This document shows positions 1 to 6,899 of a DNA stretch of 10,930 nucleotides, piece by piece; positions within the stretch are counted from its first letter, which is position 1; each line of letters begins with the position of its first letter. Source of the DNA: Pseudomonadota bacterium (GTDB lineage: Bacteria > Pseudomonadota > Alphaproteobacteria > Rhodospirillales > 2-02-FULL-58-16); contig JADFTO010000007.1 in assembly GCA_022560215.1 (NCBI GenBank), positions 1 to 10,930 on the forward strand, in the 5' to 3' direction. The notes beneath the pieces are model-generated. The model was not told the DNA's origin, did no database searches, and worked only from the letters and a program-made list of their open reading frames with translations. Both the position numbers and the translations under genes were made by a program.

Positions 1-27
1 CCAAAGGTCATTATCAGTGACCTTTGG
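1..27. repeat. Perfect inverted repeat at window edge (possible terminator or operator)
   Basis: The arms CCAAAGGTCA (1-10) and TGACCTTTGG (18-27) are exact reverse complements around a 7-nt loop (11-17). The arms are only half G+C, and the sequence after the right arm is AT-rich but has no clean T run. It could be a weak terminator for a gene left of the window, or a dyad binding site. A 9-base copy of the right arm, GACCTTTGG, recurs at 120-128. The left flank is outside the window, so the stem could be longer. The symmetry is seen directly; the role is inferred. Confidence 0.4.
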
Positions 28-413
28 TATTAATCGAAAACATCCCGGGCCCGCCACAGGCGACGGGCGGGAAAGGATATGCACTCATAAACCGAGGGTC
101 TTCTTACGGCCACATCGCAGACCTTTGGAGATCCCGACTGGGAGTGCCGCTCATGAGCCAGAGCGGATCTCCCCGAATGCAGCACCACTTAGACCTGCCT
201 TCAATGATCCGCGTTCAACAAATTGTGATCGAAAAGCAAAGGCGAAATTGATCCAGGTCAAGTCGCAGCCATCCAAAAAGGGGGATCAAAGCCGCAACCT
301 TTTGCGCCCGAACCGAACGGAGGCCGCAGAAGAGAGCCTTTGAGTACGACACAACCAGGAAATGGGTTGGCAGCGGTATCGCTGCCCCCGACCCGCAGAC
401 ACGGAAGCCGCAC
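28..413. other. Non-coding stretch upstream of the His-rich gene
   Basis: This stretch has no open frame that looks like a protein. The frames that exist are short, overlap each other and give low-complexity Arg/Pro-rich translations with no recognisable motif. No convincing -35/-10 pair is visible. The only functional signal is the ribosome-binding site GGAAG at about 402-406, just before the ATG at 414. It may carry the promoter of the gene at 414. Confidence 0.5.
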
Positions 414-1118
414 ATGATCAATCTGAAGAAATTATCCCGCGAGCAGCTAGAGACGATGGCAATCGCCGGAGAGCAAGTTCTGGAATGCTACCGGGTGCTC
501 CAGAAAAGCAACTCGAATGTCGTCGCCGAGGTTCTTCGCGGCCAGGGAGAATTCTATGAGTTCGACCATTATCCCAAGGGCGACGTGTACGATTCGGAAA
601 CGCATTCCCAGTTTTATTACCACTCCCACCGGGAAGGGGAACACGGCCACTTCCATACCTTCCTGAGGGAGGCGGGCATGCCGAAAGATTGCCGCCCGGT
701 CAAACAGTCCGAAGCCGACTTCATGAAAGAACGGGACGACAAGCTCAGCCATCTCATCGCCATCTCCATGAACCGCGCCGGATACCCCATCGCCCTGTTC
801 ACGACCAACCGCTGGATCACCGCCGACAACTGGTACACGGCAGATAACGTGATCAAGATGCTGGACCGTTTCGAGATTGATCTCGCCTGGCCGTCCTGGC
901 CCGTCAACATCTGGGTCACCGCCTTGCTGCGTCTGTTCCGTCCACAGATCGAGGAACTGGTACGGGAACGCAATTCCACGGTGGCGGACTGGCAGAAACA
1001 ACATCCCGGGAAGGACGCCTTCGAGGATCATGGGTGCGACATCACCTCGACTCGGAGAATCTCGGTCGCGGCCCAGATCAAGCGCGTGAACAGGTCATTG
1101 GAGGCCACCGCCGCCTGA
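414..1118 (+). CDS. Conserved uncharacterised protein with His-rich centre (tentatively DUF6969)
   Basis: This is a complete 234-aa cytosolic-type protein with no signal peptide or clear membrane segment. The ATG at 414 is chosen because GGAAG lies 7 bases upstream and the N-terminus reads as a regular helix (LSREQLETMAIAGEQVLECY). The centre, about residues 46-82, is aromatic- and His-rich: H52, H64, H70, H72, H77, H79 and H81 fall within 30 residues, including the string YYHSHREGEHGHFHTF. A second conserved-looking block, about residues 132-185, is Trp-rich (NRWITADNWYTADN, then WPSWPVNIW). From memory this pattern matches a family named DUF6969 in Alphaproteobacteria and Betaproteobacteria; that name is tentative. 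The His cluster suggests a metal site, but no enzyme fold is recognised and I assign no function. It reads away from the pilus operon, and the PhyH-like remnant begins just after its stop. Confidence 0.85.
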   Translation: MINLKKLSREQLETMAIAGEQVLECYRVLQKSNSNVVAEVLRGQGEFYEFDHYPKGDVYDSETHSQFYYHSHREGEHGHFHTFLREAGMPKDCRPVKQSEADFMKERDDKLSHLIAISMNRAGYPIALFTTNRWITADNWYTADNVIKMLDRFEIDLAWPSWPVNIWVTALLRLFRPQIEELVRERNSTVADWQKQHPGKDAFEDHGCDITSTRRISVAAQIKRVNRSLEATAA

Positions 1119-1130
1119 CCCGCCGGGATA

Positions 1131-1289
1131 CCGGCCAACGCCAGCGACAGGCGCAGGCGCAACATATTCCTGACCTTCAATAAACAGTCCGATGGCGATA
1201 TGAGGGCCAGGTACTACGAGGATAAGTGGGCGAGCTATGCACCGAACCAGGCCGACACGGCACGATCGGAAGACTCGTTCCGGGTGTGA
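1131..1289 (+). pseudogene. Remnant of a phytanoyl-CoA dioxygenase (PhyH)-family gene, C-terminal end only
   Basis: The frame running to the TGA at 1287-1289 encodes about 50 residues that resemble the C-terminus of PhyH-type Fe(II)/2-oxoglutarate dioxygenases. The strings are NASDRRRRNIFLTFN, then SDGDMRARYYEDKWASY, ending in SFRV. Family members commonly end with a PN-x-SD-x-x-RR block, an LTYN strand, a GD...RYYADKR helix and a frv tail (recalled, not searched). The upstream two thirds, including the HxD iron ligands, is missing. The fragment starts only 12 bases after the stop of the His-rich gene and has no start codon or ribosome-binding site. It lies in the same frame as that gene, separated by one TGA. 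A deletion that removed most of a PhyH gene is the simplest reading. Because it is short, the family call is moderate. Confidence 0.55.
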
Positions 1290-1455
1290 AGACCCTCGTA
1301 TCTCGAACGGGCCTGTCCCGGCGCCAGGCGATCAAGGCAGCGGGCGCTGGCGGGGAACCCATCGGACTCTTGGTCCCCGCGACCGATGGTGGATCACGAC
1401 ATGATGCAGATTGCCGACGTATTAAGGGCAGGGGGTCGGGTTGGATAAGGGGGCG
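1290..1455. other. Intergenic stretch downstream of tadC; no gene seen
   Basis: Between the PhyH-like remnant and the stop of tadC on the opposite strand I see no supported gene. The frame after the remnant opens onto a short run from an ATG at 1386 to the TAA near 1446, about 20 codons with no recognisable motif. The only structure is the hairpin at 1350-1380. Confidence 0.5.
1350..1380. terminator. GC-rich hairpin 3' of tadC (weak terminator candidate)
   Basis: GCGGGGA (1350-1356) pairs with TCCCCGC (1374-1380). After one bulged base, CC pairs with GG further in, leaving a 12-nt loop. It lies about 75 bases past the tadC stop in the direction of tadC transcription. Neither side has a run of T, so it lacks the usual intrinsic-terminator tail. 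It could act with Rho, as an RNA end-stabiliser, or be chance in GC-rich DNA. Confidence 0.25.
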
Positions 1456-2424
1456 TCAGCCGCCGATCTGCATGGCCGCCGGGCCGATCACCACGATGAA
1501 CAGGACCGGCAGGAAAAAGATGATCATCGGGACCGTCAGCTTGGCCGGCAGGGCGGCGGCTTTTTTCTCGGCCTGGTGCATGCGTTCGTCCCGCTTCTCC
1601 TGCGCCAGCACCTGAAGCGCGACGCCGACGGGGGTGCCGTACTGTTCGGACTGGATCATGGTTGTCGACAGGGCCTTGGCCGAGGGCATCCCGGTGCGGT
1701 TGGCGAAGTTCTCGTAAGCCTGCCGGCGGTCGCCGAGGTAGGCTAGCTCCGCCGACAGCAGACCGAATTCCTGGGCCAGGATCGGCGATGCGTCGGCGAT
1801 TTCCTCCGTCACCCGGACAAAGGCGCTCTCCACGCCCAAGCCGGCCTCGACGCAGATCACCATCAGGTCCAAGGTGTCGGGGAAGGCATCGGACATTTCA
1901 TCCTGGCGCTTCTGGATGGAGTTCGCCAACAGGAGCTTGGGCAGATAATACCCCGCCACGGCGCCGACGCCGGCGAAGATGAACTTGACGAAATTGGGAT
2001 ACGGAAATTCATCCATCAGGCCGATGTAAACCAAGGTGCCGATCCCGCCGCCGAGAGCCACCAGAATCCGGGTCGAATAATAGCCCGCCACCACCGAACG
2101 GCCGCGCAGGCCCGCTTGCGCCAGTTCGTTGCGGACGTCCTTGGCGGTCAGGATGTGCTGGAGGTTGACCGCTTTCAGGATCTTGTTGAACAGCACCACG
2201 TGGGGCTTGGTTGTTTGCTGGCGGATGACCGATGTCTTTTGCAGGGTCTCCATCTGCATGCGGCTGAGATCGCCGCGGTGGCGGCTGACGACGTCCTTGA
2301 TCCGTTTCGCCTTCTTGCCGCCCTCGAGGAAGGAGAGCCCGAACACCAGCGCCGAGATGACAGCCCCCAACACCAGGACCCACATGATCATCGTGGGTAT
2401 GTCCATTCGCAACAAAGCCGTCAT
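1456..2424 (-). CDS. tadC: Tad pilus inner-membrane platform protein TadC (CpaH)
   Basis: The product is 322 aa, a usual TadC length. TadC and TadB form the inner-membrane platform through which the CpaF ATPase drives Flp pilin assembly. The N-terminal membrane helix spans about 12-33. A basic cytosolic stretch follows (GGKKAKRIKDVVSRHRGDL), then a hydrophobic pair at about 117-136 and 146-166. The T2SF (GspF-type) domain runs from about 182, with FPDTLDLMVICVEAGLGVESAF as its typical opening. The last helix is about 297-317 (TVPMIIFFLPVLFIVVIGP). The ATG at 2424 lies 2 bp after the tadB stop, with AAGGTG as ribosome-binding site inside the end of tadB. The open frame continues upstream to 2886, but that part overlaps tadB and reads as out-of-frame Arg/Gly/Pro sequence, so it is rejected. 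tadC is last in the operon; no tadD follows. Confidence 0.95.
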   Translation of the reverse strand: MTALLRMDIPTMIMWVLVLGAVISALVFGLSFLEGGKKAKRIKDVVSRHRGDLSRMQMETLQKTSVIRQQTTKPHVVLFNKILKAVNLQHILTAKDVRNELAQAGLRGRSVVAGYYSTRILVALGGGIGTLVYIGLMDEFPYPNFVKFIFAGVGAVAGYYLPKLLLANSIQKRQDEMSDAFPDTLDLMVICVEAGLGVESAFVRVTEEIADASPILAQEFGLLSAELAYLGDRRQAYENFANRTGMPSAKALSTTMIQSEQYGTPVGVALQVLAQEKRDERMHQAEKKAAALPAKLTVPMIIFFLPVLFIVVIGPAAMQIGG

Positions 2425-2426
2425 GG

Positions 2427-3416
2427 TCACACCTTGAAGTGAATCATTTTCCGCATCACCAGGGAGCCCAAGGTCATCCAGAAGGCCCCGATGGCAAGCA
2501 GGATGTTGCCCGTGGTTTCGGTGAACAGAAGCATCAGGTATTCGGGGTTCACCACGGACAAGAGGCCGGCCACCGCGAACGGCAAGGAGCCGATGATCAT
2601 GGCCGAGGCCTTGGCTTCGCTCGCCATCGCCTGGGCCTTGTCCCTCATTTTCTTGCGTTCCCGCAATACCGTCGACAGGTTGGAGAGCGTATCCGCCAGG
2701 TTGCCGCCGGTCTGGCGCTGGATCTGGGTGACGATGGCGAAGAACTTGTATTCCGCCGTGGGCAGGCGCTCGATCCCCCGGGCCATGAGGTCGTCGAGGG
2801 TCATGCCCAGATTCTGCCCCTCCACCAGGAGGCGGAATTCCTCGCCGAGGGGGGGGTCGTACTCGCGGGCGACGATGTTGAAACATTCGTTGATGGGCAA
2901 GCCCGACCGGATGCCGCGGACGATCAGGTCGATGGCGTCGGCGAAACTGGCGGTGAATTTCGCCTGCCTGCTCTTGGCCATGGACTTGAGCACGAGCTTG
3001 GGCACCAGGAGGCCGCCGATCAGGAGAGCCGCGATCGCCCCCAGGGGCTGCAAACCGGTGAGCAGGTAGGCGAAAGCCCCGAGAACACCGACCCCCGTGC
3101 TGATAACGAAGTAGGTGGCGACCGACACATCAAGGCCGGCCTGCATGATGTCGCTCCGGGTGACGTCGAGAGGGCTTTTCTTGGCGCCCCTATGCTCCAG
3201 CTGCTTGACCTTTTCCTGGATGCGCCTCTGCCGGCGTCCATCGGCCCTTTCCGTCGTCCCCCCGCCCCCGTCGCCGATCACGCCGATCTGGTTCATGCGC
3301 TGGCGCAACAGGACACGGGGGCGGATGATCATGGCGGCCCCGATGACCATGCCCCCCAGAATCAACATGGCGGCCACCGACCCGATGACCACGAAGATGA
3401 TGGCTTCCTCTGTCAT
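2427..3416 (-). CDS. tadB: Tad pilus inner-membrane platform protein TadB (CpaG)
   Basis: The product is 329 aa, normal for TadB, the partner of TadC in the inner-membrane platform. Membrane segments are at about 8-31, 101-120, 125-145, 270-289 and 303-322. A Gly-rich, then strongly basic, cytosolic linker lies between the first and second (about 48-80). The T2SF domain spans about 155-280 with the recognisable FADAIDLIVRGIRSGLPINE block, then a charged helix RERKKMRDKAQAMASEAKAS leading into the last membrane pair. The ATG at 3416 follows the cpaF stop after a single base (TGAGATG), so translation is probably coupled. There is little Shine-Dalgarno sequence of its own, which fits coupling. 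Confidence 0.95.
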   Translation of the reverse strand: MTEEAIIFVVIGSVAAMLILGGMVIGAAMIIRPRVLLRQRMNQIGVIGDGGGGTTERADGRRQRRIQEKVKQLEHRGAKKSPLDVTRSDIMQAGLDVSVATYFVISTGVGVLGAFAYLLTGLQPLGAIAALLIGGLLVPKLVLKSMAKSRQAKFTASFADAIDLIVRGIRSGLPINECFNIVAREYDPPLGEEFRLLVEGQNLGMTLDDLMARGIERLPTAEYKFFAIVTQIQRQTGGNLADTLSNLSTVLRERKKMRDKAQAMASEAKASAMIIGSLPFAVAGLLSVVNPEYLMLLFTETTGNILLAIGAFWMTLGSLVMRKMIHFKV

Positions 3417-3417
3417 C

Positions 3418-4926
3418 TCAGCCCATGCCCAAGGCCTTGGCGAGTTTCGCCTCCAGGCCGAAGTAGCGGGCCTTGTCCCAGAATTGCGGCCTGAGGCCCG
3501 TCGCCTGGTGTTCGCCGAGGATCTTGCCTTCCGACGATTCGCCGATGAACTTGTAGACGAAAAGGTCCTGAAGGGTGATCACGTCCCCTTCCATGCCGAT
3601 CACTTCCGTCACGTGGGTCACCTTGCGCGAGCCGTCGCGCAGGCGCTGCGCCTGGATGATGACGTGGATGGCGGCGGCGATCTGTTCGCGGACCGCCTTG
3701 GCCGGCAGGTTGTAGCCGCCCATGGCGATCATGTTCTCGACCCGGCTGACGGCCTCGCGCGGGTTGTTGGCGTGGATGGTCCCCATTGAGCCGTCATGGC
3801 CGGTGTTCATGGCCTGCAAGAGGTCGAAGGCTTCCGGCCCGCGCACCTCGCCGACGATGATCCGCTCGGGACGCATGCGCAGGCAGTTCTTGACCAGATC
3901 GCGCATGGTGATCTCGCCCACCCCTTCCAGGTTAGGCGGGCGGGTCTCCAGGCGCACCACATGGGGCTGCTGGAGCTGCAGTTCTGCCGCGTCCTCGCAG
4001 GTGATGATCCTTTCAGTGACGTCGATATGCCGGGTCATGCAGTTGAGCAGGGTCGTCTTCCCGGACCCGGTGCCGCCGGAGATCAGGACGTTGCAGCGAC
4101 ACGCCGAGATGACTTCGAGCACGGTCTTGAGAGATTCGGTGATGGAGCCGAACTCGACGAGCTTCTCCAGGGTCAGCTTTTCCTTCTTGAACTTGCGGAT
4201 GGTCAGCACGGCGCCGTCGATGGCCAGGGGCGGGGCGATCACGTTGACCCGGGAGCCGTCCATGAGCCGGGCGTCGCAGATGGGGCTGGATTCGTCGACC
4301 CGCCTGCCGACCGCGGTCACGATGCGCTGGCAGATGTTCATCAATTGCGCGTTGTCGCGGAAGGTGATGTCGGTCAGCTCGATCTTGCCATCGGTCTCGA
4401 TATAGACCTGGCCGGCGCCGTTGACCATGATATCGGCGATGTCGTCGCGTTCGAGGAGGGGTTCCAGGGGGCCGAGGCCGAGGATATCGTTGCAGATATC
4501 GACGATCACCTGCTGCTGTTCCTGGATGGTCAGCACCAGGCCCCGCATGCTGATGATCTCGGCGGTCATGTCGGAGATTTCCTCGCGCACCTGATCGGTC
4601 GAGAGCTTGCTGATTTCGGCCAGGTCGACGGCCTCGAGGAGGTCGTTGAAGATGACCACCTTGATCTCGGCCAGCTTTTCGCTCGCCGCCGGGGTTTGCA
4701 CCATCCCCACCTGGGACACCAGGGGTTCGGGGGCTTTCCTGGGTTCGGGCGCCTTGGGCGCGGGCTCCGGGGCCGCCACCTCGGGTTGCGGTGATTCCAC
4801 CTCGGGCGGCGGGGAGGCCTGCTCGGGAGCTTCCCGGGGTTCGGGCGGCGGAGGAAGGGCGGTCTCGGCGGGTCGAGGCCGGACCGGTGTCTCTGCCTGC
4901 TGCTGGGTTCCCCTTCTTCCGAACAT
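3418..4926 (-). CDS. cpaF: Tad pilus assembly motor ATPase CpaF (TadA)
   Basis: The product is 502 aa, a hexameric secretion ATPase of the VirB11/TadA class that powers pilin extrusion from the cytosolic face. Walker A is GGTGSGKTT at 284-292. The Walker B region is RIIVGEVRG at 355-363. The His-box region TGHDGSMGTIHAN is at 375-387. The N-terminal all-alpha/beta domain, about 85-260, carries GLGPLEPLLERDDIADIMVNG, typical of CpaF. The first 80 residues are a Pro/Glu-rich low-complexity region (PPPPEP, SPPPEVESPQPEV, APEPRKAPEP) likely to be disordered. The ATG at 4926 follows the cpaE TAG by 9 bp. The first methionine also gives the MFGRR start common in CpaF, supporting this start despite a weak ribosome-binding site. 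All catalytic motifs look intact. Confidence 0.97.
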   Translation of the reverse strand: MFGRRGTQQQAETPVRPRPAETALPPPPEPREAPEQASPPPEVESPQPEVAAPEPAPKAPEPRKAPEPLVSQVGMVQTPAASEKLAEIKVVIFNDLLEAVDLAEISKLSTDQVREEISDMTAEIISMRGLVLTIQEQQQVIVDICNDILGLGPLEPLLERDDIADIMVNGAGQVYIETDGKIELTDITFRDNAQLMNICQRIVTAVGRRVDESSPICDARLMDGSRVNVIAPPLAIDGAVLTIRKFKKEKLTLEKLVEFGSITESLKTVLEVISACRCNVLISGGTGSGKTTLLNCMTRHIDVTERIITCEDAAELQLQQPHVVRLETRPPNLEGVGEITMRDLVKNCLRMRPERIIVGEVRGPEAFDLLQAMNTGHDGSMGTIHANNPREAVSRVENMIAMGGYNLPAKAVREQIAAAIHVIIQAQRLRDGSRKVTHVTEVIGMEGDVITLQDLFVYKFIGESSEGKILGEHQATGLRPQFWDKARYFGLEAKLAKALGMG

Positions 4927-4935
4927 GATGTGCCG

Positions 4936-6135
4936 CTACTTCTTGGCGCCCTTCTTGAACATGGAAAAACCCTTTTTCTTCCCTTCCTCTGCGCTTGCCT
5001 CGCGGGCGCTCACCAGTTTGGCCAGGTCGATGATCGCCGCGGTGGCTTTGCTTTTGGGGCTCGCCTTGGACATCATTTCGCCGATGTTCAGCGCCCTGCC
5101 GAAGGCCTCCGGGTCGTAGGGAATGGAAAGCGACGGCTCAAGCGCCAGGGCGTCCTTGAAGTCCTTGTCCTTCAGGTCCGCCCTTTTCGCCGCTCCCACC
5201 TGGTTGAGCACCACCCGGGTGGGATAATCCACGCCCCGTTTCGGCCCCAGATATTCTACAACATTTTTCGCGTTGCGCAGATTCGTCAAATTGGGCCGAC
5301 ATATCAGGATCAATTCGTCGGCGCCGGCGATCACGTCGTTGACCCAGGGCTCCCAGACATGGGGCACGTCGAGGACGATGAATTCCGCCATGGACTTGAG
5401 GACTCTCAGGAGCAGATCAAGGGAGTCGGGCGTGATGTTCATGCCGATGCTGAGCGAGGACGGGGAGGCCAGGACCGAGAGCTTGCTCTCGCCGAAGTCC
5501 ATGAAAAACTGGTTGAGCAGGCCGGCGTCCAGGTGATCGGTCTGGGAAAGGGCGTCGACGATCGTCTGCCGGGGCTGCATGTTGTAGGTCAAGGCCGCCG
5601 TCCCGTAGGACAGGTCAAGATCGACAAGGATCGCCTGTTCGTCATAGGCGACGGCCAGTTCGTGGGCCACGTTCTGGGCGATGACGCTGCTCCCCGCCCC
5701 GCCGGTCATCCCGGCAAAGGCGATGACCCGGCCGCTGGTATCGGAGTCCACGCCCTCGAAGACCTTGGCGATGGAGTCCCTCAGCACGTCGTCGCCGAGC
5801 GGCGTGATCAGGTAGTCGCTGATCCCCGCCTGAATCAGGGTCCTGAACAGTCCGATGTCGTTCTGGTTGCCGATCAGGATGACCCGGGTCTCCGGGTCGC
5901 AGACGTTGGCCAGGCCCTCCAGTTCCTCGAAAATCCTGTCGTCCTGGGACGAGGTCTCGACGATCAGGAGTTTCGGGGTCTGCTTGTCGGCGAGGTAGGA
6001 GACGGCGGCGAGTATTCCCCCCTCGTGCACGTCGATGGTGCTGCGGAAAAGGAGCCTGTCCTCCTTCAACGCCTCGACGGCCTCGACCGTTTCCCTGGAA
6101 TTAAGGAAGGCTCCTATGGGTATCCTGAGTATCAC
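4936..6135 (-). CDS. cpaE: Tad pilus localisation protein CpaE (TadZ-like), receiver-like plus ParA/MinD-type ATPase domains
   Basis: The product is 399 aa. Residues 1-125 form a receiver-like domain, with LIVE near 57-60 in place of the usual phospho-acceptor Asp strand and an ISDYLITPL block at 105-113. The ParA/MinD-type domain runs from about 135 to 370. Its P-loop reads AGMTGGAGSS (141-150): both lysines of the deviant Walker A (KGGxGKT) are missing. VDLDLSYG at 171-178 is the Walker A' Asp region and FIVLDVPH at 252-259 is Walker B. The C-terminus is Lys-rich (KKKGFSMFKKGAKK). CpaE/TadZ proteins place the pilus machine at the pole. The start is GTG at 6135, with AGGAA 6-10 bases upstream; no ATG fits better. 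The gene sits 44 bp after cpaD, the widest gap in the operon. Confidence 0.93.
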   Translation of the reverse strand: MILRIPIGAFLNSRETVEAVEALKEDRLLFRSTIDVHEGGILAAVSYLADKQTPKLLIVETSSQDDRIFEELEGLANVCDPETRVILIGNQNDIGLFRTLIQAGISDYLITPLGDDVLRDSIAKVFEGVDSDTSGRVIAFAGMTGGAGSSVIAQNVAHELAVAYDEQAILVDLDLSYGTAALTYNMQPRQTIVDALSQTDHLDAGLLNQFFMDFGESKLSVLASPSSLSIGMNITPDSLDLLLRVLKSMAEFIVLDVPHVWEPWVNDVIAGADELILICRPNLTNLRNAKNVVEYLGPKRGVDYPTRVVLNQVGAAKRADLKDKDFKDALALEPSLSIPYDPEAFGRALNIGEMMSKASPKSKATAAIIDLAKLVSAREASAEEGKKKGFSMFKKGAKK

Positions 6136-6179
6136 GGCGGTTCCTGCATTCCGTCTTCGCTTGTCCCGGATTTCCGGGC
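6136..6179 (-). promoter_or_regulatory. cpaD-cpaE gap with compact hairpin and cpaE ribosome-binding site
   Basis: This is the longest internal gap of the operon. One base after the cpaD TAA, CCCGGA (6178-6173 on the minus strand) is followed by a 2-base centre and TCCGGG (6170-6165), a perfect 6-bp dyad that would form a 5-bp stem with a 4-nt loop. No T run follows, so it is not an intrinsic terminator. It may protect the upstream mRNA end or tune CpaE level. AGGAA near the GTG is the likely ribosome-binding site. Confidence 0.4.
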
Positions 6180-6893
6180 TTACGATCCCCCGGGAGCGGC
6201 GGCGCCGCTTTCGCCCGCGCCGGACGAGCCGCTGGATCTCAATTCAGGGCTTCCGACCCCCCTGCCGCCCGTCGGCGATCCCGCTACCGGCTCGTAGTTG
6301 TAGATGATGGTGTTGCTGTGCGGCGCTGCCCTGTTGCTCATGGTCGCGGGGCTGTAGAGGTCGCCCGGGTTCACCACCATCAGCCCGAGATTGCGCTGGA
6401 TCGAGCAGCCGAAATTGGTGTGACGGCGGTTCGACCAGTTGAGGCCGACGCTGGACGACCAATCGCCGCAGTCGGGCACCTTGACCGCGCTGGCGACGAA
6501 GGAAAGGATGGCCAGCCTGGCGTCCGTGGTGCTGCTGCCGCCGCCCTGCCTGATGGTGATCTCCCGGGACCTCAGGCCGGCGGCCCTGAGGAGCTCGTGC
6601 AGCCGGCGGACCCTGGCGCTATCCGCTTCGGCCACCATGCGGCCCTGGCCGCGGTCCAGATAATCGCCGACGAAGCGCCGCAGCCCGTCGGCGTCCTCGG
6701 CGGACAAGGCCCCGTCGCCGCTTGGAACGTTGATCGACAGCGAGAGCCTTTCCTTGACCACGATCAGGGGATAGGCTTCCCGGTAGTCGGCGGCGCGCTT
6801 GGGGTCCTCGCAGGCCGTGATGGCCAGCGACAAGATGACCGGCCCGATGAGAAATTTCAGCGCTCTTTTGGTGCGTATCGTGCAATCGGTCAT
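6180..6893 (-). CDS. cpaD: Tad pilus outer-membrane lipoprotein CpaD
   Basis: The product is 237 aa. The N-terminus has basic residues, a hydrophobic run (about 13-26) and a lipobox ending ITAC with Cys28, so it should be a lipidated envelope protein. CpaD assists assembly or function of the CpaC secretin. Family marks are visible: KERLSLSINVP near 48-57, VPDCGDWS at 139-146 and NFGCSIQRNLGLMVVNPGDL at 160-179. Cys142 and Cys163 could pair. From about residue 203 to the end the sequence becomes a Gly/Ser/Ala/Glu-rich tail (GSSGAGESGAAAPGGS) beyond the part I recognise as CpaD. The ATG at 6893 lies 6 bp after the cpaC stop, with GGAG just upstream. Confidence 0.92.
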   Translation of the reverse strand: MTDCTIRTKRALKFLIGPVILSLAITACEDPKRAADYREAYPLIVVKERLSLSINVPSGDGALSAEDADGLRRFVGDYLDRGQGRMVAEADSARVRRLHELLRAAGLRSREITIRQGGGSSTTDARLAILSFVASAVKVPDCGDWSSSVGLNWSNRRHTNFGCSIQRNLGLMVVNPGDLYSPATMSNRAAPHSNTIIYNYEPVAGSPTGGRGVGSPELRSSGSSGAGESGAAAPGGS

Positions 6894-6899
6894 CGCTGG

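Noticed and set aside
1226..1615. Plus-strand frame of 129 aa across the end of tadC
   Set aside because: It overlaps both the PhyH-like remnant and the tadC C-terminus, and its translation has no recognisable family features.
2425..2886. In-frame upstream extension of tadC (476 aa in total)
   Set aside because: It overlaps tadB, reads as Arg/Gly/Pro-rich sequence with no TadC features, and the ATG at 2424 has a good ribosome-binding site and gives the normal length.
2439..3494. Long open frames on the plus strand opposite tadB, cpaF and cpaE
   Set aside because: They have the composition of a mirrored reading frame and no motifs, and the opposite strand holds intact pilus genes.
6131..6148. 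Five-codon frame (ATG...TGA) whose stop overlaps the cpaE GTG
   Set aside because: It is too short to separate from chance; the AGGAA inside it is better explained as the cpaE ribosome-binding site.
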